Source: DATLGD01 sp035540755
GTDB taxonomy: Bacteria > Actinomycetota > Actinomycetes > Mycobacteriales > SCTD01
Assembly: GCA_035540755.1 (NCBI GenBank)
Contig: DATLGD010000189.1
Location: 1-63,621 of the forward strand
Length of the DNA: 63,621 bases
Direction of reading: 5' to 3'
The notes under the pieces were generated by a model. That model was given only the letters and a program-made list of their open reading frames with translations. It made no database searches and had not been told where the DNA came from. The translations under genes and the position numbers were made by a program. Below, one piece after another: positions 42,581 through 61,116 of this stretch (position 1 is the first letter of the stretch; every line of letters begins with the position of its first letter).

Positions 42581-43519
42581 ATGCGCCCCACGGACCTCAA
42601 CATCGCCGGTGCCGTCGATCTGTCGTCGCTGCGTCCGCCCCCCGCGCCCGCCCCGGCCGCCGCGCCGCCCGCCGCCGGGCCGGGCGGCGGCGCGCCGGCA
42701 CCGGACGGCGTCACGACCGTGCTCGACGTCACCGAGGCCACCTTCGAGAAGGAGGTGCTGCAGCGCTCGATGCAGGTGCCGGTGCTGGTCGACTTCTGGG
42801 CCGACTGGTGCGGCCCGTGCAAGCAGCTGTCGCCGGTGCTCGAGCGCCTCGCGGCCGAGGCTGGCGGGGCCTGGATCCTCGCGAAGGTCGACGTCGACAG
42901 CAACCAGATGCTCGCCGGGCAGCTGCAGATCCAGAGCATCCCGACCGTGCTGCTCGCCCTCGGCGGCCGGCTGATCCAGGGCTTCACCGGCGCGCTGCCC
43001 GAGCGCGAGCTGCGCTCCTTCCTCGAGCAGGTGCTCGCCGCCGCGCAGCAGGCAGGCCTGTCCGGGCCGGCGCCCGCCGACGCCGAGGAGCCGGCCGCTC
43101 CGCAGGTCGACCCCGAGGTGCAGCAGGCCGAGGAGGCGCTGGGCAACGGCGACTACGCCGCCGCGGTGGCGGCGTACGACGCGCTGCTGCTGCGCAAGCC
43201 GAACGACCCCGAGGGCGTCGCGGGTCGCGCCTGGGCAGCACTGCTGGAGCGCAGCGCCGACCGCGACCCCGCCGCCGTGCTGGCCGCCGCCGAGCAGGTG
43301 CCCGACGACGTCGCCGCCCAGACCGCCGCCGCCGACGCCGAGGTGCTCACCGAGCGCATCGACGCCGCGATCGACCGGCTCGTGGCCCTGGTCCGCCGCA
43401 GCGCCGGCGACGAGCGGGAGGCGACCCGGGTGCACCTGCTGGCGCTGCTCGACGCCCTCGACCCGTCCGACCCGCGGGTGATGGCCGGACGTCGCTCCCT
43501 CGCCAACGCGCTGTTCTGA
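42581..43519 (+). CDS. Thioredoxin-TPR protein (CnoX/YbbN-like)
   Basis: A 312-residue protein. A Pro/Ala-rich N-terminal linker (~18-42) is followed by a thioredoxin domain (~45-155) with the active site WCGPCK and the cis-Pro SIPTVLL. Residues ~175-312 form TPR-like helices (QQAEEALGNGDYAAAVAAYDALL). The family, CnoX/YbbN, acts as a redox-linked holdase chaperone. No signal peptide, so cytoplasmic. It lies 47 bases after icmA on the same strand and may share its transcript. Confidence 0.88.
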   Translation: MRPTDLNIAGAVDLSSLRPPPAPAPAAAPPAAGPGGGAPAPDGVTTVLDVTEATFEKEVLQRSMQVPVLVDFWADWCGPCKQLSPVLERLAAEAGGAWILAKVDVDSNQMLAGQLQIQSIPTVLLALGGRLIQGFTGALPERELRSFLEQVLAAAQQAGLSGPAPADAEEPAAPQVDPEVQQAEEALGNGDYAAAVAAYDALLLRKPNDPEGVAGRAWAALLERSADRDPAAVLAAAEQVPDDVAAQTAAADAEVLTERIDAAIDRLVALVRRSAGDEREATRVHLLALLDALDPSDPRVMAGRRSLANALF

Positions 43520-43565
43520 GAGCTGCACCAGGCGTACCGTCCGGCGGGAGGAGGTGCTCCTGCCG

Positions 43566-43992
43566 ATGCACACCACGAACCTGAGCACCCGCAACCCCCT
43601 GCCCGGCCCGGTGACCGGCATCGACGAGGCCGAGCTGGTGGCGGCCTACGACGCCTGCAACGCCGGTGACTTCGGCCCGATGCACGCGCTCATGGCGCCG
43701 GAGGGCTACGTCCACCGGCTGCCGAGCCTCGACCTCGAGCTGCACGGCCGCGACGAGGCCGTCGCCGCGCTGCGCCGGCTGTACGACGAGCGGCAGGTCT
43801 GCCAGGCGCCCGTGCGATGGCACCAGCACGGCGAGCTGGTGGTGCTCGACGTCGAGGGCACCTCGCTGCTGCGCGGCCGCTTCGAGGCGGTGCACGTCTG
43901 CCTGGTCCGCGACGGCGTCGTCCTCGAGACCACCGTCGCCGCCCCGCCGCTGCCGGTGCAGGCGCCGCGTCCGGCCTGGCTGCCCCGCCCGC

Positions 43993-44003
<11 letters not shown>
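43566..44003 (+). CDS. NTF2-like (SnoaL) fold protein
   Basis: About 145 residues with a small alpha+beta cone fold: ELVAAYDACNAGDFGPMHALMAPE, described by its AYDACNAGDF helix, then HRLPSLDLELHGRDEAVAALRRLY and a beta-rich C-terminus. Members are steroid-isomerase-like or polyketide-cyclase-like enzymes or have no known activity. ATG 43566 is preferred because GGGAGGAGG (43545-43553) is well spaced from it but directly touches the alternative GTG 43554. The 3' end overlaps the convergent serine hydrolase by 11 bp. Confidence 0.7.
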
Positions 44004-45225
<1,222 letters not shown>

Positions 45226-45235
45226 CCGCGCGACC

Positions 45236-47664
45236 TCAGCGCTGCGCCGGGCCGTCGCTGGCCAGCCACACCGTGCCGAGAGGCGGCACCCGCAGCAGCG
45301 CCGACGCCGGCTGGCCGTGCCACCCGTCCGCGGAGGCCTCGACGGCGCCGAAGTTCCCGACGCCGCTGCCGTTGTAGCCCTCGGCGTCCGTGTTGAGCAC
45401 CTCCCGCCAGGTCCCCTCCCACGGCAGGCCGAGGCGGTAGCCGTCGTGCGGCGTGCCGGCGAAGTTGGCGATGCACGCGACCGCGGAGCCGTCGGCGCCG
45501 TAGCGCAGGAAGGAGAAGACGTTGCCGGAGGCGTCGTTGGCGTCGATCCACGCGAACCCGGCCTGGTCGTGGTCCTGGCTCCACAGCGCGGGCGTGGCCT
45601 TGTAGACCTCGTTCAGCTCCTTCACCAGCAGCGCGACGCCCCGGTGGTCGGGCAGGTCGAGCAGCCACCAGTCGAGCGACCGGCTCTCGCTCCACTCCGA
45701 CTCCTGGGCGAACTCGCTGCCCATGAACAGCAGCTGCTTGCCCGGGTGCGCCCACATGAAGGCGAGGTAGGCCCGCACGTTCGCCAGCTGCTGCCACCGG
45801 TCGCCGGGCATCTTGCGCAGCAGCGAGCCCTTGCCGTGTACGACCTCGTCATGGCTGATCGGCAGCACGTAGTTCTCGGAGTACGCGTAGACCATCGAGA
45901 AGGTCATCTGGTGGTGGTGGTAGCCGCGGTACACCGGCTCGCGCGCGACGTAGTCGAGCGAGTCGTGCATCCAGCCCATGTTCCACTTGAACCCGAAGCC
46001 GAGCCCGCCGAGATGGGTGGGGCGGGAGACGCCCGGCCAGGCGGTCGACTCCTCGGCGATGGTCACGACCCCGGGCACCCGCCGGTAGACGGTGGCGTTC
46101 ATCTCCTGCAGGAACGCCACGGCCTCGAGGTTCTCGCGGCCGCCGTACTCGTTCGGGAGCCACTCGCCCTCCTTGCGCGAGTAGTCCAGGTAGAGCATCG
46201 AGGCGACGGCGTCGACGCGCAGCCCGTCGACGTGCAGCTCCTGAAGCCAGTACACGGCGTTGGCGACCAGGAAGTTGCGCACCTCGCGGCGGCCGAAGTC
46301 GAAGACGAGCGTGCCCCAGTCCATCTGCTCGCCGCGGCGCGGATCGGCATGCTCGTACAGCGGCGTGCCGTCGAAGCGGGCGAGCGCCCACTCGTCCTTC
46401 GGGAAGTGCGCCGGCACCCAGTCGACGATGACGCCGATGCCGGCCTGGTGCAGCCGGTCGACGAGATAGCGGAACTCGTCGGGCGAGCCGAAGCGCGACG
46501 TCGGCGCGAAGTAGGACGTCACCTGGTAGCCCCAGGAGCCGCCGAACGGGTGCTCGGCCACCGGCAGCAGCTCGACGTGCGTGTAGCCCAACCAGGTCAC
46601 GTACTCGACCAGCTGGTCGGCGAGCTCCCGGTAGGACAGCCCCTGCCGCCACGAGCCGAGGTGCACCTCGTAGACGCTCATCGGGCGCGCGTGCGCGGGC
46701 TCAGCCACGCGCTTCTCGAGCCAGTCGGCGTCGTCCCACTGGTAGTCGGACTCGTCGACGATGCTGGCCGTCAGCGGCGGCACCTCGGTTCGGCGCGCCA
46801 TCGGGTCGGCCTTCTCGCGCCACTCCGAGTCGGCGCCGAGCACGGCGAACTTGTAGTGCGCCCCGGCCTGCACCCCGGGGATGAACAGCTCCCACACCCC
46901 GCTCGACCCGAGCGAGCGCATCGGGTGCGACCGACCGTCCCACCCGTTGAAGTCGCCGATGACGCGCACGCCGCGCGCATTCGGCGCCCAGACCGCGAAC
47001 GACGTGCCGGTGACCTCACCGCCGGGGGAGTCGTACCGGCGCACGTGCGCCCCGAGCACCGTCCAGAGCTCCTCGTGCCGGCCCTCGCCGATGAGGTGGA
47101 GGTCCATGTCGCCGAGAGTCGGCAGGTAGCGGTAGGGGTCGTCGGACGGATAGGTGGTGCCGGCGTAGGTGACTGCCAGGCCGTAGTGCGGGACGTCGGC
47201 GCGGTCGAGCTCGGCCTGCCAGATCCCGCCGTGCACGTGCTCGAGCTCCAGCTCCTGGCCCTCGACGTGGGCGACGACCCGCTCGGCATCCGGGCGCAGC
47301 GTGCGGATGACGACGCGTCCGTCGAGGGCGTGCGCGCCCAGCAGGCTGTGCGGGTCGTGGTGGGCGCCGCCGACGACGCGCTCGAGCTCCTCGATCGACG
47401 GCGACGGCACGCCCTTCCGGGAGGAAGACGCCGGCGAGCCCGTGGCCCCGTCGTCGGTGACCTCCTCGGCGAAGGCCTCACCCGCAGCGGACGCCTTCGA
47501 GGCGACCGCGGCGGTCGCCTTCTTGACCGCGCGCGTGGCCTTCTTGACCGGTGACGTCTCCGCCTCGCCGGAGGGCGTCGTGCTGTCACCGTCGGCCACG
47601 ACAGGGGCGGTGGCCTCAGCCGCCTTCTTCCGTGGAACGCGCTTCTTGGGGCTGGGGGTGTCGG

Positions 47665-47668
<4 letters not shown>
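45236..47668 (-). CDS. glgB: 1,4-alpha-glucan branching enzyme GlgB
   Basis: An 810-residue GH13 branching enzyme forming alpha-1,6 branches in the GlgE-pathway glucan. After a Lys/Ala/Thr-rich low-complexity N-terminus (~1-80, VKKATRAVKKATAAVASKA) come a CBM48 region (GTSFAVWAPNARGVRVIGDF) and the catalytic barrel: nucleophile Asp in GLRVDAVASMLYLDYSR, acid Glu in TIAEESTAWPG, and ISHDEVVHGKGS. GTG 47668 overlaps the mak stop by GTGA. The N-terminal extension is unusual in length and charge. It is last in the glgE-treS-mak-glgB operon. Confidence 0.95.
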
Positions 47669-52747
<5,079 letters not shown>

Positions 52748-52753
52748 GCCGCG

Positions 52754-52759
52754 ACCGTA
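52754..52759 (-). promoter_or_regulatory. -10 hexamer TACGGT, leaderless glgE
   Basis: TACGGT on the minus strand ends six bases before GTG 52747. It would start a leaderless glgE-treS-mak-glgB transcript. Confidence 0.45.
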
Positions 52760-52840
52760 CCCAGGTCGTCCGAGGCCGAACGTGGGCGGGACATCTCCTG
52801 CCGGACCCGGGCGAAGGGTTGCCCCGACCCGTGCGCGCAC

Positions 52841-52846
52841 TAGGGT
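52841..52846 (+). promoter_or_regulatory. -10 hexamer TAGGGT, leaderless glgP
   Basis: TAGGGT ends eight bases before GTG 52855, the same spacing as at 14401 and 62200. No ribosome-binding site lies between. Confidence 0.55.
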
Positions 52847-52854
52847 CGCCCCTC

Positions 52855-55387
52855 GTGAGAGCACTCCGCCGGTTCACCGTCCGCCTCGCCCTGCCGACCG
52901 CGCTGCAGCCGCTGTCGGAGCTGGTCATGAACCTGCGCTGGTCGTGGCACCCGGCCTCGCTGGACCTGTTCCGCGAGGTCGACCCCGAGACCTGGGACGA
53001 GGTCGGCCACGACCCGGTGCGCCTGCTCGGCGAGGTCAGCCCGGAGCGCCTCGCCGCTCTCGCGGCCGACGGCACGTTCCTCGAGCGGCTGCACGCCGCG
53101 CACGCCGACCTGCAGGACTACCTGTCCCGGCCGCGCTGGTACCAGTCGCTGCCCGACGCCCCGCGCTCCATCGCCTACTTCTCCCCGGAGTTCGGCATCA
53201 CCGAGGTGCTGCCGCAGTACTCCGGAGGCTTGGGCATCCTCGCCGGTGACCACCTCAAGGCGGCGTCCGACCTCGGCGTCCCGATCCTCGGCGTCGGCCT
53301 GCTCTACCGGTCGGGGTACTTCAAGCAGTCGCTCAACGCCGAGGGCTGGCAGCAGGAGCGCTACCCGCCGCTCGACCCCTACGGCCTGCCGCTGACCCTC
53401 GTCAACGACGCCGCCGGCGCGCCGCTCACCGTGGCGGTGGAGCTGCCCGGCCGCACGCTCCACGCGCAGGTCTGGCGGGCGCAGGTCGGCCGGGTGCCGC
53501 TGCTGCTGCTGGACTCCGACGTCGAGCTGAACGGCGACGCCGAGCGCCAGGTCACCGACCGGCTGTACGGCGGCGGCACCGACCACCGGCTGCACCAGGA
53601 GCTGCTGCTCGGCGTCGGCGGCGTCCGCGCCATCCGGGCCTGGTGCGCGCTCACCGGTGAGCCCGAGCCGGAGGTGTTCCACACCAACGAGGGCCACGCC
53701 GGCTTCCTCGGCGTCGAGCGCGTGCGTGAGCTGGTCGAGCAGGGCCTGTCCTTCGACGAGGCGAAGGAGGCGGTCCGCGCCGGCACCGTGTTCACCACGC
53801 ACACGCCGGTGCCGGCCGGCATCGACCGCTTCCCGCGGGAGCTGATCGCCAGCTACTTCAGCGACTCCTCGACCGTGCCGGTGGGACGCATCCTCGAGCT
53901 CGGCGCCGAGGAGGACCCCGACGTCTTCAACATGGCGCACATGGGCCTGCGCATGGCGCAGCGGCGCAACGGCGTCGCGAAGCTGCACGGCATCGTCAGC
54001 CGCGACATGTTCTCGGGCCTGTGGCCGGGCTTCCCGGCCGACGAGGTGCCGATCAGCTCGGTCACCAACGGCGTGCACGCCCCCACCTGGGTGGCCCGCG
54101 AGGTGTTCGAGCTGGCCGAGCGCGAGATCGGCAAGGAGATCACCACCGAGGCGCAGAACTGGGAGCGGATCAGCGACATCAAGGACTCCAGCATCTGGGA
54201 GACCCGGCGGGTGCTGCGAGCCCGGCTGGTCGAGGAGGTGCGGCGCCGGCTGCGCGAGTCGTGGCTGCAGCGCGGCGCGTCGTCGGCGGAGCTGGGCTGG
54301 ATCGACGGCGTCTTCGACCCGGACGTGCTCACCATGGGCTTCGCCCGACGTGTGCCGTCGTACAAGCGGCTCACCCTCATGCTGCGCGACCCCGACCGCC
54401 TGCGGGCGCTGCTGCTCGACGAGGAGCGTCCGGTGCAGCTGGTCATCGCCGGCAAGTCGCACCCAGCCGACGACGGCGGCAAGCAGCTCATCCAGGACAT
54501 GGTGCGCTTCGCCGACGCACGGGACGTCCGGCACCGGATCGCCTTCCTGCCCGACTACGACATCGGCATGGCGCGCTACCTCTACTGGGGCTGCGACGTG
54601 TGGCTGAACAACCCGCTGCGGCCGCTGGAGGCCTGCGGCACCAGCGGGATGAAGTCCGCACTGAACGGCGGGCTGAACCTGTCGATCCGCGACGGCTGGT
54701 GGGACGAGATGTACGACGGCGAGAACGGCTGGGCCATCCCGACCGCTGACGGCGTCGAGGACCCTGACCGCCGCGACGACCTCGAGGCGCAGGCCTTCTA
54801 CGAGCTCGTCGAGAAGCAGGTGCGCACCCGCTTCTACGACCGCGCCGTCGAGGGGGACGCCGCCGGCGTGCCGCAGCGGTGGATCGACATGGTCCGCCAC
54901 ACCCTCCAGACCACCGGGCCGAAGGTGCTCGCGAGCCGCATGGTCCGCGACTACGTGCACCAGCTGTACACACCCGCCGCCCGGGCCTCCCGCGCGCTGT
55001 CGGCGTCGTCCTACGGACCGGCGAAGGAGGTGGCCGCCTGGCGCGGCGACGTCACCCGCCGCTGGGCCGGCGTGCGCGTCGCGCACGTCGAGACCTCCGG
55101 CGTCGGCGACACCCCGGAGGTCGGGACGCAGCTGGAGGTGCGGGCCACCGTCGACCTCGCCGGCCTGCAGCCCGCCGACGTGACGGTGCAGGTCGTGCAC
55201 GGCCGCGTCGACGAGGCCGACCAGCTGCGCGCTCCGCGGTACCAGCCGCTCACGGCCGCGGGCACCGCCGACGACGGGCTGCACCGCTTCGAGGGCGTCG
55301 TCCCCCTGGAGCGGGCCGGCTCGTTCGGCTACACGGTGCGGGTGCTGCCGCACAACCCGCAGCTGCCCGGCGACGCCGACCTGGGGC

Positions 55388-55404
<17 letters not shown>
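52855..55404 (+). CDS. glgP: Alpha-glucan phosphorylase GlgP
   Basis: An 849-residue GT35 phosphorylase releasing glucose-1-phosphate from alpha-glucan or maltodextrin. It is the actinobacterial type with an N-terminal DUF3417-like region (LPTALQPLSELVMNLRWSWHP, shown by its key LRWSWHP). FSPEFGITEVLPQYSGGLG, HTNEGHAGF and the PLP-lysine region CGTSGMKSALNGG are visible. GTG 52855 is set by the -10 element just before it. It is divergent from glgE and convergent with glgX (17-bp overlap at the 3' ends), so synthesis and breakdown genes face each other. Confidence 0.95.
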
Positions 55405-57543
<2,139 letters not shown>

Positions 57544-57547
<4 letters not shown>

Positions 57548-58503
57548 CGTCGGGCGCCGGAGGACCGGCGCTGTCGCGGGACGCGTGCGGCAGCGCGGCG
57601 CTCGGCCGGGATGAGGTCGGCGAGCGTGGAGCCGCGGGGGAGCACCAGCGCCTGCCCGCGCTTCTTGCGCTCGAGCATCGCGTGCACGACGAGCGCGTTG
57701 CGCAGCAGCGTCGCGAACTCCTCGGGCTGGGTGAGCAGCCAGCCGTGCCGGCCGCCGCGCACCACCTCGGCCGGCAGCACGCCCTCCACGCCGGCGAGCT
57801 CACCGGGCAGCACGAGCCGGTCGGCGTCGCCCCACACGAACAGCACCGGCACGCCCGCGGCGACGAGGGCGGCGGCCTCGTCGGCGAGCGAGACGGTGAG
57901 CGCCAGCCGCGCCGACATCGCCATGCGCACCGGCTGGCGCAGCGCGTTCGGGACGACGTCGCGCAGCAGCCCGGGCGCCGCCCGCAGCAGCTCGCGCGGG
58001 CTGAGCTCGGTCAGGGCCCCCGCGGCCCAGCGCACCCAGGACGCGTCGACCAGCCCCTGCCGGCGTCCCGGTGCGCCGCCGATGGAGTTGACCAGCGTCA
58101 GCGAGCGCACCCGCTGCGGTTGCTCGGTGGCCAGCTGCAGGGCGACCCCTCCGCCGAAGGAGTGCCCGGCGACGAAGACCGGGCGGTCGACGCCGAGCAC
58201 GTCCAGCAGCCGGCCGACGCTGCGCGCGTAGGCCGACAGGTCGATCGATCCCAGAGCCGGTCCGTCGCTGCCGCCGAAGCCGGGCAGGCACGGCGCGATC
58301 ACACGCACGCCGGCCGCGGTCAGCCGGGTGACGCCGTCGGCGTAAGCGCGCGGCGACAACCCCCAGCCGTGCAGGAACAGCAGCACCTCGCCCGGCTGCG
58401 ACGGGTCGGCCGGCCCGGCCTCCATGACCCGCAGCAGGGCGCCGTCGACGACGACCTCGCGCCAGGTGACCTCGAGGCCCGCCTCCGGCCGCGCGGCCGT
58501 CAC
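57544..58503 (-). CDS. Alpha/beta hydrolase
   Basis: A 319-residue hydrolase. LFLHGWGLSPRAYADG gives the oxyanion region, GHSFGGG the nucleophile elbow (Ser ~115), WGDADRLV the acid (Asp ~242) and GRHGWLL the His (~270). The helical cap (~150-220) and the Arg-rich tail (PRQRRSSGARR) are less usual. The substrate is unknown. GTG 58503 overlaps the upstream gene stop as GTGA, so I reject the longer low-complexity frame. It is translationally linked to the acidic protein upstream and glgX downstream. Confidence 0.83.
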
Positions 58504-59204
58504 CGGCGCTCCCGGTGACCGGGACCGGTCGCGGCGTGCAGCTGCCCGTGCCGGGCGGCCAGCTGCTCGTGACCCAGCTCCTGCGGCTGCGGCAGCTGGC
58601 CGTGCGCCAGCACCAGGTGGCCGAGCAGCTTCTCCTGGTCGGCGACGAGGTCCGCCCACTCCTGCACGAGGTCGCCAGCGGCCACCAGCGCCTCCAGGCG
58701 GACCCGCACCGGCAGCAGGAGCAGCTCGCGCTCGAGCGCGGTCACGAGCGGCTCGGGCAGGGCGGCCCGGGGGTCGTCGTCGACGTCGGCGCCGGTGCGG
58801 TCGAGCAGCAGCTCGAGGTCGTCGAGCTCGTCGAGGTCGTCATCGTCGTCGTCGAGGCCGAGCAGGTCGACGTCGATCTCGTCGTCGGGGTCGGTGTCGT
58901 CGTCCCAGTCGCCCTCGACCTCCTCGAGCGACAGGCCGGCCTCGGCGGCCCACCGGGCCTCCTCCTGCAGGTCGATCTCGTCCGGCAGCGAGGCGAAGAA
59001 CGCGTCCTGCCACCGCTCGAGCAGGTCGCGCACCGCCTCCGCCGTCGAGAGCACGCCGCCCACGTCGACCTGGCCGGGCCCGGTGCCGGCCGGCGGGGGC
59101 GCGAGCAGGGCGTCCTGCAGGGCGCGCACCGCACCCGGCGGCAGGTCGGCCAGCGGATCGGCGGACGAGACGGTGTGCACGACGCCTCGCGAGTCCCGGA
59201 ACAC
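58500..59204 (-). CDS. Acidic protein of unknown function
   Basis: A 234-residue protein with no recognised family. Residues ~75-150 are extremely acidic, including a run of six Asp (LGLDDDDDDLDELDDLELL). The C-terminal half is helical (TALERELLLLPVRVRLEAL) and ends His/Gln-rich. No signal peptide or membrane segment. GTG 59204 is supported by a TAGAGT -10 element six bases upstream. It heads a coupled unit with the hydrolase and glgX. Coding status is supported by the overlaps and promoter rather than by homology. Confidence 0.7.
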   Translation of the reverse strand: MFRDSRGVVHTVSSADPLADLPPGAVRALQDALLAPPPAGTGPGQVDVGGVLSTAEAVRDLLERWQDAFFASLPDEIDLQEEARWAAEAGLSLEEVEGDWDDDTDPDDEIDVDLLGLDDDDDDLDELDDLELLLDRTGADVDDDPRAALPEPLVTALERELLLLPVRVRLEALVAAGDLVQEWADLVADQEKLLGHLVLAHGQLPQPQELGHEQLAARHGQLHAATGPGHRERR

Positions 59205-59210
59205 GGCGGC

Positions 59211-59216
59211 ACTCTA
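59211..59216 (-). promoter_or_regulatory. -10 hexamer TAGAGT, leaderless start
   Basis: TAGAGT on the minus strand ends six bases before GTG 59204, the presumed promoter of the acidic protein-hydrolase-glgX unit. Confidence 0.5.
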
Positions 59217-59236
59217 GGCCCCGGAACAGCCCCGTC

Positions 59237-59242
59237 TAGGGT
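59237..59242 (+). promoter_or_regulatory. -10 hexamer TAGGGT upstream of the enoyl-CoA hydratase
   Basis: TAGGGT lies 47 bases before ATG 59290, giving a short leader. It is back to back with the TAGAGT element at 59211-59216, so one 85-bp gap serves two divergent genes. Confidence 0.4.
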
Positions 59243-59289
59243 GCGTGCGTCCGTCAGGTCGACGTGGCGCGGCTCCCGGGAGGACGCAG

Positions 59290-60069
59290 ATGGGCGAGTT
59301 CGTGAGGCTCGAGGTCGAGGACGCCGTCGGCACGATCCGCCTCGACCGACCGAAGATGAACGCCATCAACGCGCAGCTGCGTGCCGAGCTGCAGGAGGCG
59401 GCCGTCGAGGCGCGCGAGCGCGACGACGTGCGCGCCGTCGTCCTCTACGGCGGGGAGCGGATCTTCGCCGCCGGCGCGGACATCGCCGAGATGTCCTCGC
59501 TCACCTACGCCGACATGGTGGCCTGGGGTGCCGGTCTGCAGGAGGCGCTGCGCGTGGTCGCGAAGCTCCCCAAGCCGGTCGTCGCCGCCGTCACCGGCTA
59601 CGCCCTCGGTGGGGGGTTCGAGCTCGCGCTCGCCGCGGACTTCCGGGTGCTGGGAGAGCGGGCGAAGGTCGGCGTGCCGGAGATCTCGCTCGGCGTCATG
59701 CCGGGGGCGGGCGGCACCCAGCGGCTGCCCCGGCTGGTCGGCCCGGCCAGGGCCAAGGAGCTCGTGTTCACCGGCCGGCACGTCGCGGCGGACGAGGCGC
59801 ACGCACTCGGCATCGCCGACCGCGTCGTGCCCGACGCCGACGTGTACGAGGCGGCCCGGGCGATGGCCGCGCAGTTCGCGACCGGACCTGCCGTCGCCCT
59901 GCGCGCCGCCAAGCAGGCGATCGACGACGGCCTCGAGCTCGACCTCGACAGCGCGCTGCGGCTCGAGACGACGCTGTTCGCCGCGCTGTTCTCGACCGAG
60001 GACCAGAAGGCCGGCATGCAGAGCTTCCTCGAGAACGGCCCCGGCAAGGCCGCCTTCTCCGGCCGCTGA
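59290..60069 (+). CDS. Enoyl-CoA hydratase/isomerase family protein
   Basis: A 259-residue crotonase-fold enzyme adding water to enoyl-CoA. The oxyanion segments are FAAGADIAEMSSL and YALGGGFELALAADF. The two catalytic Glu positions fit GGFELAL (~117) and VPEISLGVMPGAGGTQRL (~137). It ends GPGKAAFSGR, as common in FadB-like hydratases. Beta-oxidation or amino-acid breakdown are both possible. It precedes etfBA by 238 bp; the electron-transfer flavoprotein would accept electrons from acyl-CoA dehydrogenases acting just before this step. Confidence 0.9.
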   Translation: MGEFVRLEVEDAVGTIRLDRPKMNAINAQLRAELQEAAVEARERDDVRAVVLYGGERIFAAGADIAEMSSLTYADMVAWGAGLQEALRVVAKLPKPVVAAVTGYALGGGFELALAADFRVLGERAKVGVPEISLGVMPGAGGTQRLPRLVGPARAKELVFTGRHVAADEAHALGIADRVVPDADVYEAARAMAAQFATGPAVALRAAKQAIDDGLELDLDSALRLETTLFAALFSTEDQKAGMQSFLENGPGKAAFSGR

Positions 60070-60141
60070 CCGGCTGCCTCCCGCGAGCACTGCTCCGTCC
60101 GGGCGAGAGCCACGTCACGACGGCGGCCGCGCGTGCCGCGG

Positions 60142-60158
60142 TTACCCGCGGGTAGCGT
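60142..60158 (+). promoter_or_regulatory. Promoter and palindromic operator-like element upstream of etfBA
   Basis: TACCCGCGGGTA (60143-60154) is a perfect 12-bp palindrome overlapping a TAGCGT -10 element (60153-60158). It shares ACCnnCGnGTAGC with sites before ccr and icmA. etfB starts 149 bases further on, which would leave a fairly long leader. Confidence 0.5.
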
Positions 60159-60307
60159 CGCGGGAAGCCAGGGCGGGTCCGGTGGCCGAGCTGCCGGTCG
60201 CTACCGTGGCTCGCACGCTCGTGGCCGTTCCCCGGCACGGAGCACTGGCACACGACATGAGTGAGCGCGGGCCCGCCGCGCCCCGAGGCTGACGGAGTCG
60301 CCCGAGC

Positions 60308-61087
60308 ATGAACATCGTCGTACTGGTCAAGCAGGTGCCCGACACCTGGGCCGAGCGCAAGCTCGACGCCACCGACAAGACCCTCGACCGCGCGTCGGTC
60401 GACGTCGTCATGAACGAGATCGACGAGTACGCCGTGGAGGAGGCGCTGCAGATCAAGGAGCGCGACGGCGGTGAGGTCACCATCGTCTGCATGGCGCCCG
60501 ACCGCGGCGTCGAGACCATCCGCAAGGCGCTGTCCATGGGCGCCGACAAGGCCGTCCACCTCGTCGACGACGCCCTCCACGGCTCCGACGCGCTGCAGAC
60601 CTCCTACGCGCTCGCCAAGGTCCTCGGCACCCTCGAGTACGACCTGGTTCTCTGTGGTTCCGAGGCCACCGACTCGCGCATGTCGGTCATGGCGGCCCTG
60701 CTGGCCGAGCGCCTCGGTGTCCCGCAGCTGTCCGGTGCACGAAAGGTCAGCACCGAGGGCGGCACCGTCCGCATCGAGCGGCAGACCGAGAACGGCTACG
60801 ACGTGGTCGAGGCGCCCACGCCCGCCGTCGTGTCGGTCGTCGAGAAGATCAACGAGCCGCGCTACCCCTCCTTCAAGGGGATCATGGCGGCCAAGAAGAA
60901 GCCCCTCACGACCCTGACGCTGGCCGACGCCGGCATCGAGGCCGAGCAGGTGGGCCTGGCCTCCGCGCCCTCGCAGGTCGTGGAGTTCGCGAACAAGCCG
61001 CCTCGCCAGGCCGGTCAGATCGTCAAGGACGAGGGGGACGGCGGCGCGAAGATCGCCGAGTTCCTCGCCGCCCAGAAGCTCGTCTGA
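60308..61087 (+). CDS. etfB: Electron transfer flavoprotein beta subunit
   Basis: A 259-residue ETF beta subunit, partner of EtfA, passing electrons from acyl-CoA dehydrogenases to the respiratory chain. It begins MNIVVLVKQVPDTWAERK; MNEIDEYAVEEAL, GSEATDSRMSVMAA and EKINEPRYPSFKGIMAAKKK are the family signatures, the last being the recognition/AMP-binding region. ATG 60308 follows a GGAG sequence. etfA follows after 29 bp with its own AAGGAGAAG ribosome-binding site. Confidence 0.95.
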   Translation: MNIVVLVKQVPDTWAERKLDATDKTLDRASVDVVMNEIDEYAVEEALQIKERDGGEVTIVCMAPDRGVETIRKALSMGADKAVHLVDDALHGSDALQTSYALAKVLGTLEYDLVLCGSEATDSRMSVMAALLAERLGVPQLSGARKVSTEGGTVRIERQTENGYDVVEAPTPAVVSVVEKINEPRYPSFKGIMAAKKKPLTTLTLADAGIEAEQVGLASAPSQVVEFANKPPRQAGQIVKDEGDGGAKIAEFLAAQKLV

Positions 61088-61116
61088 GCACCCCCGACAA
61101 GGAGAAGAGCCCACCC

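Noticed and set aside
52840..55353. An 837-codon minus-strand frame inside glgP
   Set aside because: It is compositional shadow coding opposite a well-defined phosphorylase, with no motifs or start signals.
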